From: Azolla caroliniana | Lineage: Eukaryota; Polypodiophyta | NCBI GenBank assembly: GCA_043228905.1 | Contig: JBHGNT010000014.1 | Coordinates: 8,246,001-8,310,000 of the forward strand | Reading direction: 5' to 3' | DNA: 64,000 nucleotides | Shown here: positions 33,977-46,250 of the stretch, in pieces | How the letters are laid out: every line of letters begins with the position of its first letter | How positions within the stretch are numbered: the stretch's first letter is position 1 | The notes under the pieces: model-generated | What the model was told of the DNA's origin: nothing | The model's input: only the letters and a program-made list of their open reading frames with translations | Databases searched by the model: none | Made by a program: the position numbers and the translations under genes

Positions 33977-34655
33977 TGTTAGGAAACAGGTCCCTCCGGA
34001 TGGGAAGTGAGAAGAACAGTACCGATGAGTAAACTCGGCCGATGCCGAAACCGAATGTGGACTACCCGGCTACGGAAGACCCGGTTTGAACCGGATGACA
34101 AGTACCCGGCTACGGAAGAACCGGTGAGAACCGGATGAGGAGTACCCGGCAAGAGTCGGATGATGAAGGCCCGGTGAGAAGTGCTCACCGGATGAAGGGA
34201 CATATTCGTAAATATGTTTTTTGAGAGTCCATCGGGGCTATATTTGTAAATAGCCGAAAAGTCATATTAGTATAAATATGAGTTAGGGCAAACTTAGAAG
34301 GGGTTGTTGTCATTCTTGTTGGTGCAAGACCAGAGAGCGCGTAATAGTGTACAATGAGAGAGAGAGAGGAAGAGGTCGTTGCCTCTGTTGTAACCGCCGT
34401 CTGTGGCGAAGATCGTGAGCACAAGGTCGTTGCCTCCGTGAGCTCACTGTTGTAATCATTGCGATATAGTGATAGTTTGGAGTCTGTGGACTCCCGTGGT
34501 TTTTCCCTCTCAGGATTTTCCACGTTAAACATCTTGTGTACTCTTCTCTCCTTTGTGTCGTGTTCTTTTTTTTTATTTCCCATTTTCTGTGTTTGATTCT
34601 AAGCTCGGTTGTGGCCGAGCGTTGTTCATCGAAGCGTGTAGTTCCTGTCAAAGTG
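33977..34655 (+). mobile_element. Copia 5' LTR (copy J)
   Basis: It starts TGTTAGGAAACAGGTCCCTCCGG and ends shortly before a perfect TGGTATCAGAGC primer site (34661). It belongs to the family of the LTR at 9948. The exact 3' border is uncertain by about 20 bp. Confidence 0.7.
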
Positions 34656-34660
34656 GTATC

Positions 34661-34672
34661 AGAGCGAAACGA
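34661..34672 (+). other. Primer-binding site of Copia copy J
   Basis: TGGTATCAGAGC, a perfect initiator tRNA-Met primer site. Confidence 0.85.
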
Positions 34673-34681
34673 CGCATCAAA

Positions 34682-36975
34682 TGGACGAATCGTTGGGAGG
34701 CATGTTCAAGCTCACCGACTCCAACTATTCAGTGTGGAAGTCGAAGATGAGGGACATGCTCGTGGTTTAAGATCTTTGGTTGCCGGTTCAGTTTGGGGAC
34801 AAGAGACTGGACAAAATCGATGCCATGATATGGGAGGTGATGCACATGAAGAGAATAGCGTACACACGGTGTTTCATCGACATGAGTCTATACAACAACT
34901 TCAATGAAACAAAAATGCTGTTAACCAGGTTTCGGTATTCTGGAAGCTAGTAAGACTCCGGTACCAAGATGGCTCCAGCATGGCGAAGCACATGAATGCC
35001 TTCCAGGGGCTGATACACCAGGCAACATCATTGGAAGTACCTCTCGCCGATGAGGTACTAGCGCTACTCCTGCTCGGTTCCCTCCCGGATAGCTGGGAGA
35101 CGTTGGTTGTCACTTTGGGCAACGCGGGGCCGATAGGGAAACGGTTATCCCTAGCAAGAGTGAAGTCGAGCTTGCTAGATGAGGAGGTGCCTCGGAAAGA
35201 TAAGGATATGAGCTCCGACTCCAAAGCGCTCCTTACCGAATTAGAACGCGGAAGACATAGAAACCGTAGTCCCTAGAACTGGGAAAAGTCGGGGACACGA
35301 TCAAAGTCAAGGGGGAGGCCTACTTGCTTCTAATGCGGCAAGCCAGGACACTTCCAGAAGAACTGTCGGCATTTTCGGAAAGACAAGGAAACCGACGATA
35401 CCGATTCGAAGCGGACACCGGACCGGAATGGACCGGAAGGGAACGACAGCAATCGCGGCAAGTGAAGAAGAGTTGATGCTCATCACCGAGGAGAGTGAGC
35501 TAAACCTTGCCGGCGACGAGATGACTTGGGTGGTCGACTCCGGAGCGTCGTTCCACGTTACCCCGGACCGGAAATGCTTCTCATCCTACTCAGCCGGTGA
35601 TCACAGCTGTGCCCGGATGGGGAATGAAGGTACATGCCGAATTGTCGGCATAGGAGACGTGTTGTTGATAACGCCAACCGGATGCAAGCTGCTGCTGAAG
35701 GATGTCCGATACGTTCCAGAGGTTCGTCTGAACCTGATATCAGCCGATCGGCTAGATGATGAAGGCTACACGGGTAGCATCCGGAACGGTGTTATGGCAT
35801 CCGACACTGCCGGTGAGCTGTGGCACAAGAGACTGTGTCACATGAGCGAGAAGGGGATGAAGAGGCTTGCAGAAGACAACTTCATTCCAGTGAAGAACGT
35901 GCACTTGGAGAAGTGCACTGATTGTCTGGACGGTAAGCAAAACCGAACCTCCTTCCGACCAAGGCCACTGATGAGACGTAATGCACCATTGGAGTTGGTG
36001 CATACTGATGTGTGTCAAGTGGACACAAAGTCACATGCAGGATCACAGTACTTCGTGACGTTCATAGATGACCACAGCCGAAAGCTATGGGCCACACCGT
36101 TGAAGACAAAGGATCAGGTGTTATCCGTCTTCAAAGAGCTCCACGCGAGAGTGGAAAGAGAAACCGGCCGGAAGCTGAAGGCGGTTCGAGCAGATAATGG
36201 AGGTGAATACCGGGGGCAGTTCGAGGAGTACTGTCGCTCGAAGGGAATCCGGCTCGAATTTACCATGCCGAAGACGCCGGAACTGAACGGGCTGGCTAAG
36301 AGGATGAACCAGACCATAATGGAGAGGGTCCGGAGTATGCTGGCGCATGCAAAACTACCCAAGAAGTTTTGGGTTAAGGCACTGTCGACGGCGACATATG
36401 TGATAAACAGATCACCCTCAGTACCCTTGGACGGAGACGCGCCACAGAGAGTCTGGACCGGTAAGGAAGTATCCTACCGGCATCTGAAAGTATTTGGGTG
36501 TCTTGAGTACGTGCATGTTGCTAAGGACCGGAGAGGAAAGTTGGATCCAAAGACCCGGCCATGCATATTCCTCGGTTACGGCGACGATGAGTTCGGCTAC
36601 TGAGTGTGGGACTTGGCCGACAAGAAGGTATTCCGGAGTCGAGATATTATCTTCATGGAGGACAAGACGCTCGCCGACTGGGAGTCGGCGAAGAAGATAA
36701 TGAACTCCGAGTCGACCGGTAAGGATCGACTCTACGATGAGCAGACCCAACCGGTAAGAGACCGGTTAGCACTCGAGGAACTAGCCGGTTACGGTGAGGA
36801 TACCGAACCGGCAGAAGAAGAAGTAGAGGAAGCTGAAACCGGAACCGGCCAAGACCCCAAATCAGATTCGGATGAAGAACGAATGGAGGGGCCGGTTACT
36901 GAAGCCCAAAGACGGAGATATCCTCTCAGAGAGTGAAGCCCCCCCCGGAGATTTCCGGATGCAGAGCATGTGCTG
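34682..36975 (+). pseudogene. Copia gag-pol copy J, truncated
   Basis: Gag starts at an ATG near 34682 (MDESLGGMFKLTDSNYSVW) and is broken by stops. The zinc knuckle reads C-F-stop-C-GKPGHFQKNC. From 35428 an open frame of 391 codons carries the protease (WVVDSGASFHVTP), GAG-pre-integrase and the integrase. In the integrase the D residues are kept (HTDVC, RADNGGEY), but the catalytic Glu of the AERMN motif is Lys (AKRMN), so it should be inactive. A TGA at 36601-36603 follows FGY, where related elements have Arg. The frame then continues to about 36975 (RRYPLRE), where a Gypsy element on the opposite strand starts. Reverse transcriptase is missing. Confidence 0.85.
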
Positions 36976-39900
36976 CTAACCGATGAGGGGGAAATAAGCA
37001 AGAAGATCTTGAGCATTGGCGACATGCTCGACAGGTTCCCAAGTACGTTCATTAGGACTATAGCTGAGCCAATTGACCAAATAATAAAGTTTGTTGAGAA
37101 CAAACTTGGAGTCGAGGACGACAACAACTTCATACTCTGGGCCAGTCTCCAACTCAAGTGGGGGCAGCGGCGGTGTAACACGATGGAGAATAGTGTTTTC
37201 CTGATAAGGTTTGAGAAGAGAACTATGGAAGACCAGATGTATCTGAAGGTGCGGAGGAAGATCAAGACAGAATGTGACATCATTAATTTTGCCACTAATA
37301 AGGAAAGGACCGAGTCTTCGATAATCCAATTTGTCGCATGGTCGAGTAGTCTTGATGTCACGATGTAAGAGCCATACCCAATCTCCATGGCAAAAGAGGA
37401 GGGACGCCGATGACGATCTGCATAAGTCTTTTGTGTGTGTTGAGCATGACGAAGATGAGTAGATAGATCCGTTTGAATCTTGCGTAGCCTCTCCAAATGA
37501 TCCTTAGCACAAGGATTGGTAGGTAGCTCCGGAGTGTTGATCACAGACCAACGAGGATGAGAACCAGTATAAGCGTAAAATGGGGAGACCTGAGAAGTGG
37601 AGTGAATAACGTTATTATAAGCAAACTCAACAAAGTGGAGAATATCAGCCCAATCGTCCTGTTGATAACTTAGAAAACACCGAAGATATTGTTCCAGCGT
37701 TTGGTTTGTTCGCTCCGCTTGCCCATCAGTTTGGGGATGATGGCCGGAGGAGAGGTTGCAAGAGACCTTGAGCATCTTGAAGAGATGCTTCCAAAATTTG
37801 GAGACGAATTGAGGTCCTTTGATGATACTGTCTGGGAGGCCATGATGCCGAAAAACCTTACGTATGACAAGGGCGGCGGTTTCCTCACTAGTGATGGCCT
37901 TAGTATAAGGCACAAAATATGCCATCTTAGTATATTGGTCAACGATGGTTAAGATAGCATCGATGCCTTTCGAGATTGGAAGATCTGTGATAAAATCAAG
38001 ACAAATGGTTTGCCACGACTTACTTGGAATTGGTAAGGATTCCAACAAACCATATGGATGATGTCATGGCATCTTTGCTCGGCAACAAGCATCATAGGTC
38101 CGAACATAGTCGTCGACAAAACGTGGCATATGGGGCCACCAAAAAGATCGTCAAACTAGATCCAACGTCTTAGTACTACCGAAATGTCTAGCTCTATGGG
38201 TGTCGTGACAATTTTGGACGATTTGAAGGCAACATGAGCAATCAGGAACATACACAATCTTTTTAAAGAATAATAAACCATCATGATATTCGAATTGTCG
38301 GTAGTCCATACCTGGTTGTTGAGACTAGGAACAGGATGCCCGAGAGGCATCAATTTGCGCAAGAATGGCTTGAGCAAAACTGTTTGTCTTCAAATTGGCA
38401 CGTATGGTATCGATAATCCGGGAATCCAATGGAGTGAAAAATCCGCGTTGTGTGCAAACATGTTGGTCCCAAGATTACCTGCTTTTGATTATCAAATGCT
38501 GGATCACCAAGACGAAGTGTAAGTATGAGCGTCGCGATAGTGCATCTGCTTTTCCTTGTTGCTTCCCCGGACGATATGTAATTTTGAAGTCAAAACATGT
38601 GAGGAATTGGGCCCACCGAGCTTGCTGTCGATTTAGTACGCGAGCGTTCTGGAAATAAGCAAGATTTTTGTGATCACTGAAGAAGATGACCTGATGAGGA
38701 GAGACCTCTAAGAAATGTCGCCATTGCACAAACAAATCCACGATGGCTAATAACTCCTTGTCATGTATCTCGTAGTTGATTTCCGCGGCATCAAATTTGC
38801 GCGAGTGGAAAGCCACAGGATGTAACTCTTCTTTATCTCCTTGTTGTGAAAGGATGCTGCCGAGGGCGAAATCCGATGCGTCGGCCTCCATGATGAATGG
38901 TTTGTTTGTATCCAGATGAGCTAGAATAGGAGCTGATGTTATGGTTTTCTTAAGATGCATAAAAGCCATGTCCGCTTCATTGGACCAAAGAAATGACTAT
39001 CCCTTCTTGGTAAGTTGTGTGAGAGGCAAAATAATCTTCGAGTAATCTTGTATAAACTTGCGGTAGAAGTTACCGAAGCCTAGGAAACATTGCACATCTT
39101 GTAACGAACGTGGAATTTGCCACTCTAGCATAGTTTTGACTTTAGCTGGATCCATGGAGATGCCTTTTGAGGAGATGACGTAGCCTAGAAATTCCACTTG
39201 CTTGCAGTCGCTACATTTTTCTAGTTTGGCATAAAGACCATGCTCTCGGAGTCGTTTTAGTACTAATAGTACATGAGAATCATGCTCTTTTTGGGTCTTC
39301 GAATAAATCAATAGATCATCCAAATAGATGATCAAATAGATATCCAAGAGGTCCCTGAATATATCATTTGCCATGTGCTGGAAGATTGTGGGCGCATTGG
39401 TTAGACCGAACGGCATAACGATATACTCAAAGTGCCCATATCGGGGCGAAAAGCGGTCTTCCATTCGTCTCCCGATCGGATCCACACGAGGTTATATGCT
39501 CCTTGTAAGTCGATTTTTGTAAAAAACATGGCACCATTTACATGTTCTAAAAGATTTGATATAAGGGGAAGCACATACCTATTCTTGATGGTGACCATAT
39601 TCAAGTCATGGTAATCAACAACGAGACGAAGGGATCCATCTTTCTTCTTGACAAAGAAAATGGGTGCACCGGCCGGAGATTTGGAATGACGAATGAACCC
39701 GCTTGCCAAATTCTCCTCTATGTAGGCTCGAAAGACTTCCAACTTGGTTGGTGACAAGTTGTAAATCGGTCCCCACGTTGGCTCTTTTCCTGATTGTAAA
39801 TCGATGGGACAATCATAGGGACGATGATGAGGAAGAGTACCGGCTTTTACCTTGTCAAATACATCAGCATAAGGATGATATTTCGTGGGAAGTTGAACTA

Positions 39901-41619
39901 AGGATTCCTTCTTAATAGTGCTGGAAGGATGTACTGATATTGCAAATAGAAACATTGACTCTTTGCATCCTTCTTCATGTAATTGATGGAGCGAAATGGT
40001 CAAAACTCGATGAGTAGATTCTCGGGGTTGTCGATACCGGACTTCCCTTGTTCTCCAATCCATGTCTGGATTATATAATTCAAACCAAGGTAATCCTAGG
40101 ACAATGGGATGCAATGGACTACTAATTATATTAAAGGATACCACACATAGAAAGCTATCTAGGACAACCTGAATGGGTTCTAACTCTTCTACGATATTCC
40201 TAGAGGCAATGGGACAACCATCAATGACTACTACAGATTCGGGGCAAGGAGGTTTTCTTAAGGATATTTGAGAAGCTTGGGCAAAATTCTGATCCATGAA
40301 ACAAGAATTGGCTCCGGAATCTAAAAGTGCTAAAACGTGTACTGGAGGGGTACTTTTAGTACTAACCATGACTTGGGCTAAGAACACATTGCTAACTTGC
40401 TTAGAGGGAATGGAACCACTAATGGGTTGCATAGATCTAGGGCTGTCCAACCAAACGGCTCCTATTTTGGCTGAATTTAGTCGTTTAACTCTTCCTCTAA
40501 TTGACTAAGGATTTCAAATTTGTTTGAGATACTTGGTCTATCAGTACTATTAATACTATCAGACACTCCTAAGGGAATTGACTCGGGTTTAGTACAAGCT
40601 ACAATTTGATTTACCTGGCTTCTTGGCCTATGGGGACAGTTCATTGCGATATGCCTTGGTCCACCGCAATAAAGACATAATCGATTTGTATGTCGTCGTT
40701 TCTTTTCTTCTTCTGATAATGGGTCACGTCAACGTAGGGTGTCGATTTCCATTGGTGTCAGAGAATTTGCTTGAGATACATCTCGTGCAAATAGTTTAGC
40801 TGCAATTGAGGCGTATGTGGGCTCTGGCCTAGTCCGTGGTATTTGTAATTGTCGTTCCGAAACATTGTTCAAAAAGGCGGTTGCATGATAGTTGTCGCAT
40901 CAAACTGCTCGACTGATTGCCTCTGTGAGAGATTTTGGTTCTTCGAGGAAGGTTAAAAGTAAATCTTTGATGTCATTTCGTAGGCCGTAGCGAAACTGCT
41001 CCATTAGTGCTTGATCATCCCAGGGGATATCTGAGGCAAGTAGACAGAAATCCGCCACATAGGCAGAGGTTGGACGATTGCCTTGACGCAATCGTTGGAT
41101 CTTGTTGATCGGCGTCCTGATGGTCGGTATATCCAAAGCAGGTTTTAAACTCGCTAATAAAGTCTTCAAAGCTATTAAGCAAGGGATATTGCTTTTCTAA
41201 AAGCGGAGCGAACCATGCCAAGGCTGAGCCGCTGAGCAACATGCCTATTAAGCCTACTCGGGATGCATCTGTGGGGTATCGGGAATGATGCATCTGAATG
41301 AGTAACGTACCTGATTAAAGAATCCTCTGAATTGTGATCGTGTTCCATCGAATTTCGCAAGAAGTCCAATCTTGGGCTCTTTATGAATTCCTTGGGAACT
41401 TGATCCCTGTTGTTGCAACGATACGATGGTTGCTTCAAGTTGTTGCACACGTAATGCTAACTCCCCATGTTGTTGTTGTGTTTGTTGTTTTTCTAAAGAG
41501 ATTTGTTGAAGATCCCCTAACAATCATTAGCTTTCGTGTTCCAATGCAACAAATATTTCTTTTAGACACTTAAGCTTGGAGAAAATGGATTGATATTCTT
41601 GGGTTCTAATAGTAGCCAT
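36976..41619 (-). pseudogene. Chromovirus (Ty3/Gypsy) copy E, full coding length but broken
   Basis: Minus-strand order from 5' to 3': Gag from an ATG at 41619 with a coiled coil (QQISLEKQQTQQQ) and retrotransposon Gag core (40900-41293), the protease (VLALLDSGANSCFMD, near 40350), then the reverse transcriptase (VKKKDGSLRLVVDY, MPFGLTNAP, IIYLDDLLIYS). RNase H (MEADASDFALGSILSQQG) is next, then the integrase (38048 down) and a chromodomain (YYLVNWLSYSPNERTWEPVEH, near 37050). Frameshifts and stops separate the parts. In the integrase the segment around the second catalytic Asp (SDRGPQF in relatives) reads IIKGPQF, so that Asp is deleted. The chromodomain end abuts Copia copy J without a 3' LTR. 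Confidence 0.88.
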
Positions 41620-42030
41620 AGTATTGGAATAAGGGGTAAGAGGATGAGGGAAACCGAAAAGAAGACCAGAGGGAGAAAATTAGTTCAAACTGTCAGGAAT
41701 AGTACTAAAATAGAGAGAGAATCAGTACTAGAGAAGGGAAGTACTATTAGTACTAAGAGGATTGACTGCGTAAGACTCACGACAGAGGAAGAGAGAAAAG
41801 GAGAGAGAGAGAGAGAGAGGATGATGATAACAGATGATATATTATGTGAAGAGTAATACAAAATAGCTATGAGGCTTAAGACTGGCGTTGAACCAATTTG
41901 GTTCGAAGTAATGCCTTGTGCCTCTTCTTTTGTTCTCACGAGTAGTCCTGAAGCTTCTAGAATGTTCCAGAGAAATCTTTAATATACATTAATTTTCTAG
42001 TAAAATTTAAATGAAAATAATATTTTACGT
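41620..42030 (-). other. Leader or LTR remains of chromovirus copy E
   Basis: Upstream (minus strand) of the Gag start there are repeated AGTACTA words, a GA run (41798-41819) and the TATATTATG phrase. No convincing primer site or LTR border was found. Confidence 0.35.
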
Positions 42031-42041
42031 ATTACAATAGA

Positions 42042-42095
42042 TAGTGTAATGGTCAAGAGCCCAACCCATATAACACAGGGTCATGGGTTCGAGTC
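42042..42095 (+). repeat. Pol III-like A and B boxes (SINE-like)
   Basis: TAGTGTAATGG at 42042-42052 fits the A-box consensus and GGGTTCGAGTC at 42085-42095 fits the B box, 43 bp apart. No full tRNA cloverleaf can be drawn, so this is tRNA-like sequence rather than a tRNA gene. Confidence 0.4.
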
Positions 42096-42472
42096 TTTCC
42101 ATATCATGACACAAGGCCCTTATCAGCTTCTTCACTACTATGACTTTGGTGCTTCTCGACCCATCGGCTCCTCCATGTTGGCAGGCTTTTGCGTTCCCTC
42201 TCTTGTCCGAATTGACTGTCTCCAATTAGTCTTCATCCTTCAAGCCCTTCACCATATTAGACCATGCCTGGGTACTAGCCTTCATCTTCGAGTCAGCTCT
42301 GTCCTTCTTGACCCTGCCGCCTTTGCCGCTTGTTCCGACTCTATCAGATGTGCCGACTTCTTCAGTTGACTTGGCTCCCTTTTTTTCAGGTCCACCCCCT
42401 GCTTCGCGTCCGTTCTCCTTTTCTCCAGTTGCTTCTTTGGTACCTTTACTTGTTCTCCCGTTCTTGTTCTCC

Positions 42473-43800
42473 CCCTCAAGTGTGGCACATCGAGATGTTG
42501 TAGCCCAAGCATATCCAAAAAATGTTGCAACTTGTCGGATCCAAGTGGCTTGGTGAAGATCCTGGAAACCTGCCGATTGGTTCGAACATACTACAGTTCA
42601 ACTTCACCGCTCAGGACCCGTTCTTGCACAAAGTGTAATGCACCTCGATGTGGTTTGTGAGAGCATGGAACACGGGGTTCTTGGCTAGCTACATGCTACT
42701 AATGTTGTCATATTAGATGGGGATTGGATTCGGTACTTCGATTCGTAGGTCTTGTAGTAGCCGCCGAAGCCATATCGCTTCATTGGTCATGATGGAGCTC
42801 CTTAGTACTCAACGTGAGTGCTTGACAGAGCCACTTTCGGTTGCTTCTTGTTGCTCCATGCAACAACTGCACTCGAGAGAGAAAACATGAATCCAAATTT
42901 TGACCAATGATCCGACGCATCACCAGCCTAGTTGGCATCAATATAGCCAAATAACTATTCAGTTATATTGTGTCGGTATAGCAGTTCCCGATCCTTAGTG
43001 CCGCTCACATATCGCAGTAGTTGATGCGCGCCCTAAAGGTGTTCAACAATCGGTTGCTGCATAAATTTACTAATCACTCCTACCAGATAGTTGATGTTGA
43101 GTTGGGTGATAGTTAGGTATATGAGGTTTCTAACAATTTGTCGAAACTGTTTCTTGTTGCAGGCCATTCCAGAGCCAATATGTAACTTCAAATTCCGGTC
43201 AAGGGGTGTCTAGAACGGTTGGCAATCCGTCATGCCGAACTTTTCTCCATGATCTCCTTGAACAAACATTCTTCACATCCATTTGGTGGAGATGCCACCC
43301 CCTTGCCACTGCAACTGCCAGCACAACACGGACCGTCGTCATCTTCGCTATCGGTGTGAAGGTCTCGTTGTTGTCTATTCTGTGGGTCTATACATATCCT
43401 TTGACCACTAGTTGGGCCTTGTACCGGTTGACGAACCTTTGACATTATACTTCACCATATACACCCATTTGGAGCTAATCAGTTTGAAGTGTCAAGGAGG
43501 GTTAACTAGGTCCCATGTGTCGTCGGCATTGAGTTCCAACATTTCTTCCTCCATAGTGGCACGCCAATTCATACCTCTTGTCACTTCTGCGTAGATCTCC
43601 GGCTCACACACTTACACCACCTTCGTCATGTACGCCTAATGATGCTCCATATATTTAATATAACCGTACTGCATGATGGGGTTCTTTTCGCGGGTAGATC
43701 AATCTAACTTTTGGTTTGCAAATTTTACGGCCTTCTTGGCCGCATCCGATCTCAACTCTTGAGGTTCGTTGTTGCTCTTGTTGGTGTCGAATTCTTCCGG
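42473..43800 (-). pseudogene. Copia pol fragment F (RT and RNase H)
   Basis: Read on the minus strand, the RNase H end is visible (LAKNPVFHALTNHIEVHY, near 42650) and upstream of it decayed reverse transcriptase. A GAGGGGGAGAAC polypurine tract lies at about 42466-42476. It is homologous to 56310-57300 and 52640-53830. Stops and frameshifts are frequent. The 5' side is cut at about 43800 by a plus-strand LTR. Confidence 0.7.
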
Positions 43801-43804
43801 ATCC

Positions 43805-44093
43805 GATACACCCTTAGTAGCTCAGTACGAGCATTGAAGTACTTGTCAGTACTTCTGTTAGTCCTTTTTAAGGACTTGTATAAAACTTCTCACTAAGCAC
43901 ATTGTATGTATAGAGAGAGTAATATTATGTAATTTGAGTTTGATTTTGTTCTGCTCTCTCTGTCTCCCCTATACACTCTCTCTCTTTGTGTGTATTGTGT
44001 AAAGCTTCCATTAAACCTGCAACATTTCTCTATTGGCAACCGGTGAAGTCGGTTGTGTCTGTAAAGCTTCCACATGAAATCTTTAGCGCGAGG
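43805..44093 (+). mobile_element. Copia 5' LTR, partial
   Basis: The words GCATTGAAGTACTTGTCAGTAC, CTTGTATAAAA and GCACATTGTATGTATAGAG are shared with the LTRs at 1242, 29388 and 45560. The 5' border is missing. The primer site is deleted (ATCTTTAGCGCGAGG in place of TTTACATGGTATCAGAGCGCGAGG). Confidence 0.65.
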
Positions 44094-44177
44094 ATTGAAA
44101 ATCCTCTGCTGCTAACACGAAGCCTAGGAAGACTAGAGTAAACCAAACTTCTGGTAAGAACAGACTGAAGAGAAAAA

Positions 44178-45270
44178 AAATGGAGAGAGGGATGGCAAGC
44201 TCGCTTTCGATTGAGAAGCTCGATAGGAAAAACAATCCATCTTAGTTGTACAAGATGCACCAGTACTTGCTAGGACACGAGTACTAGAGTTATGTCGATG
44301 GTGCAAATGAGATAGTGCCGGAGCCGGCTCACAAGGACTTCCCAACATGGGAGCAAGGAGCGAAGAGAGTGTTGTACTGCCTCACGTCTTGTGTGCACGA
44401 TCAGATGCTTAGTTACATCAAAGACGCAAAGTCATCGAAGGAGGCCTAGGAAAATCTAAAAAGGATTTTCGCCGCCAATACCACAACCAGTAAGTTGTAG
44501 CTCCTGCAAGAGGTCAACAACATATGGCAAAGGTACATGATGGTTATGGACTACACCATCAAGATCAAGGAGATCTGTAATACACTAGGGTCCATCAATG
44601 TCATAGTGGACAAAGACGAGATGGTGCAGATCAGCCTCGATGGTTTAGCGCATAGGCACGGGCCTATCCGGACAACGATTTGCACCCGATTGAAACCACT
44701 GTCCTTCCACCTACAATCGATGCTCACGGTCGAGTAAAACCACGTGAGTGGAGGACCACTCAACCGGACATTTGGATGTTGTACATGGAGGTGGATCGGC
44801 CCCATGGGCGTGAAGGAGGAGGTGAGTCAGCACGCAATAGCATTGGTCGGCTAGAGCAGAATCGGAGGCACAGGGATTGTGCCAACAACAGTTCTGGACC
44901 CTCCACAAGTAGGGGAGTCAAGGTGGCACCGGAAACCAACAATCGAAGGCTGATACGAAATGCTGGTATTGTGGCAAGAAGGCCAAGAGCAAATCTAGTG
45001 ATGCGAGAAGCACGCCAATTCGAATAAATCCAGGTCCAACAAGGCCGGACAAGGGAACCGGCAAAGCTCGCACTACATAGAAGGATCAGAATGATCCAGA
45101 ACCAGTAAGACCGGAAGAGGGCTAGCCTTTGTGATGAAGCACCGGACGAACCCAATGAAGAAGACAACTTCAAGATCGAAGGAAGTGTGGTACATTGAGT
45201 CCAGAGCATCAAACCACATGACGAGCCATGAAGAGTGGTTCTTGTTTTTGTTGGCAACCGATGAAGTCGG
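44178..45270 (+). pseudogene. Copia gag and protease start, broken
   Basis: From the ATG at 44178 the Gag reads SLSIEKLDRKN, YKMHQYLLGHEY, VLYCLTSCVHDQMLSYI, and from 44537 IKIKEICNTLGSINV and DEDEMVQISLDGLA-like. Stops occur at several places, two of them in Trp codons. The protease region (VWYIESRASNHMTSHEEWF) is at 45187. The fragment then runs into LTR sequence at about 45245. The middle of the element is lost. Confidence 0.75.
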
Positions 45271-45902
45271 TTGTGTCTGTATAGCTTTCGCACGAAATCT
45301 TTACAAGAATTTTTAGACAAGCCATCTAACATAGGGCAGACCGAAGTACTAACAAATACTTCAATGCTCACATTAGAGCATCTGACACTAATTGTACCTA
45401 TTATTCCTATTTCTAGGAATAGGAATAAGGCTTCTAATGGCTTATCGGCTCTCCCGACCAATCCAACTGTCAGCTTTCTTAGCTGACTAGGTATCTGGCT
45501 TGCAACCGATCCTTCCAGCCGATCCTTTAGCCGGTTCGGCATCATGTTGAGCTTATATCTGTGAAGATTATGTGCGGAAGCTGAAACAGAACACAACCGG
45601 CTTAGCCAAACAATAACAGAGAATACACCGAGAGTATGGAGATACAAAAAATGCTGGAGATACATACAATTGTGCTCAAAGAGCACTTTTATACAAGTCC
45701 TCAAAGGATTGATAGAAGTACTGACAAGTACTTCAATGCTCATAACTAAGCTACTAACACTAACTCCTAAAAATGTAGCTACCTACTAAACTAGGAGTGT
45801 AGGCCTCTAACGGTCTGCTGGCTCCCCGCCGATCCAGCTCTCCACCGATCTGGTTCTCCGCTTATTCAGCCAATCCGGCGATGTTAAGCTTGCTTCTCAA
45901 CA
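45245..45902 (-). mobile_element. Copia LTR fragments
   Basis: The part 45560-45902 has TG...CA borders on the minus strand (TGTTGAGAAGCAAGC to CTTCACA). The part 45245-45559 holds a second, rearranged copy of LTR words (GGCAACCGATGAAGTCGG, GTACTAACAAATACTTC, CTATTCCTATTTC). No primer site follows. This looks like two LTR fragments joined by recombination. Confidence 0.55.
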
Positions 45903-46250
45903 CTCTCCATCAAGCTCAAGTTGAGGTTCTTCCTACTCTGCCGATTCTATTTTCCGGCTCCTCCTGGCATCTTCACACCTTGTTTGGTCCGGTCCCACGT
46001 TACACGACCACTTCCATTCAACGCTTCTTGACTCATCTGATACCGCGATCCTTGACCCGCCGCTTCCTTTGTTTCGGTGCTGTCTTTGGCCACCTGGCCT
46101 TCATATAATTCAGCTCTCCCGAATCGGCTGTCTTCGATCCATTTTCTATCTTTCCTTTGACGACATCTGCCCATGTCCTAGTCCTGGCCTTCTTCTTCTA
46201 GTAAACTCCATCCTTCTTGACTCCGCTGCCTACACCGGCTCTTCCTAATG

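Noticed and set aside
42042-42110. tRNA gene
   Set aside because: A and B boxes are present but acceptor, anticodon and T stems do not pair.
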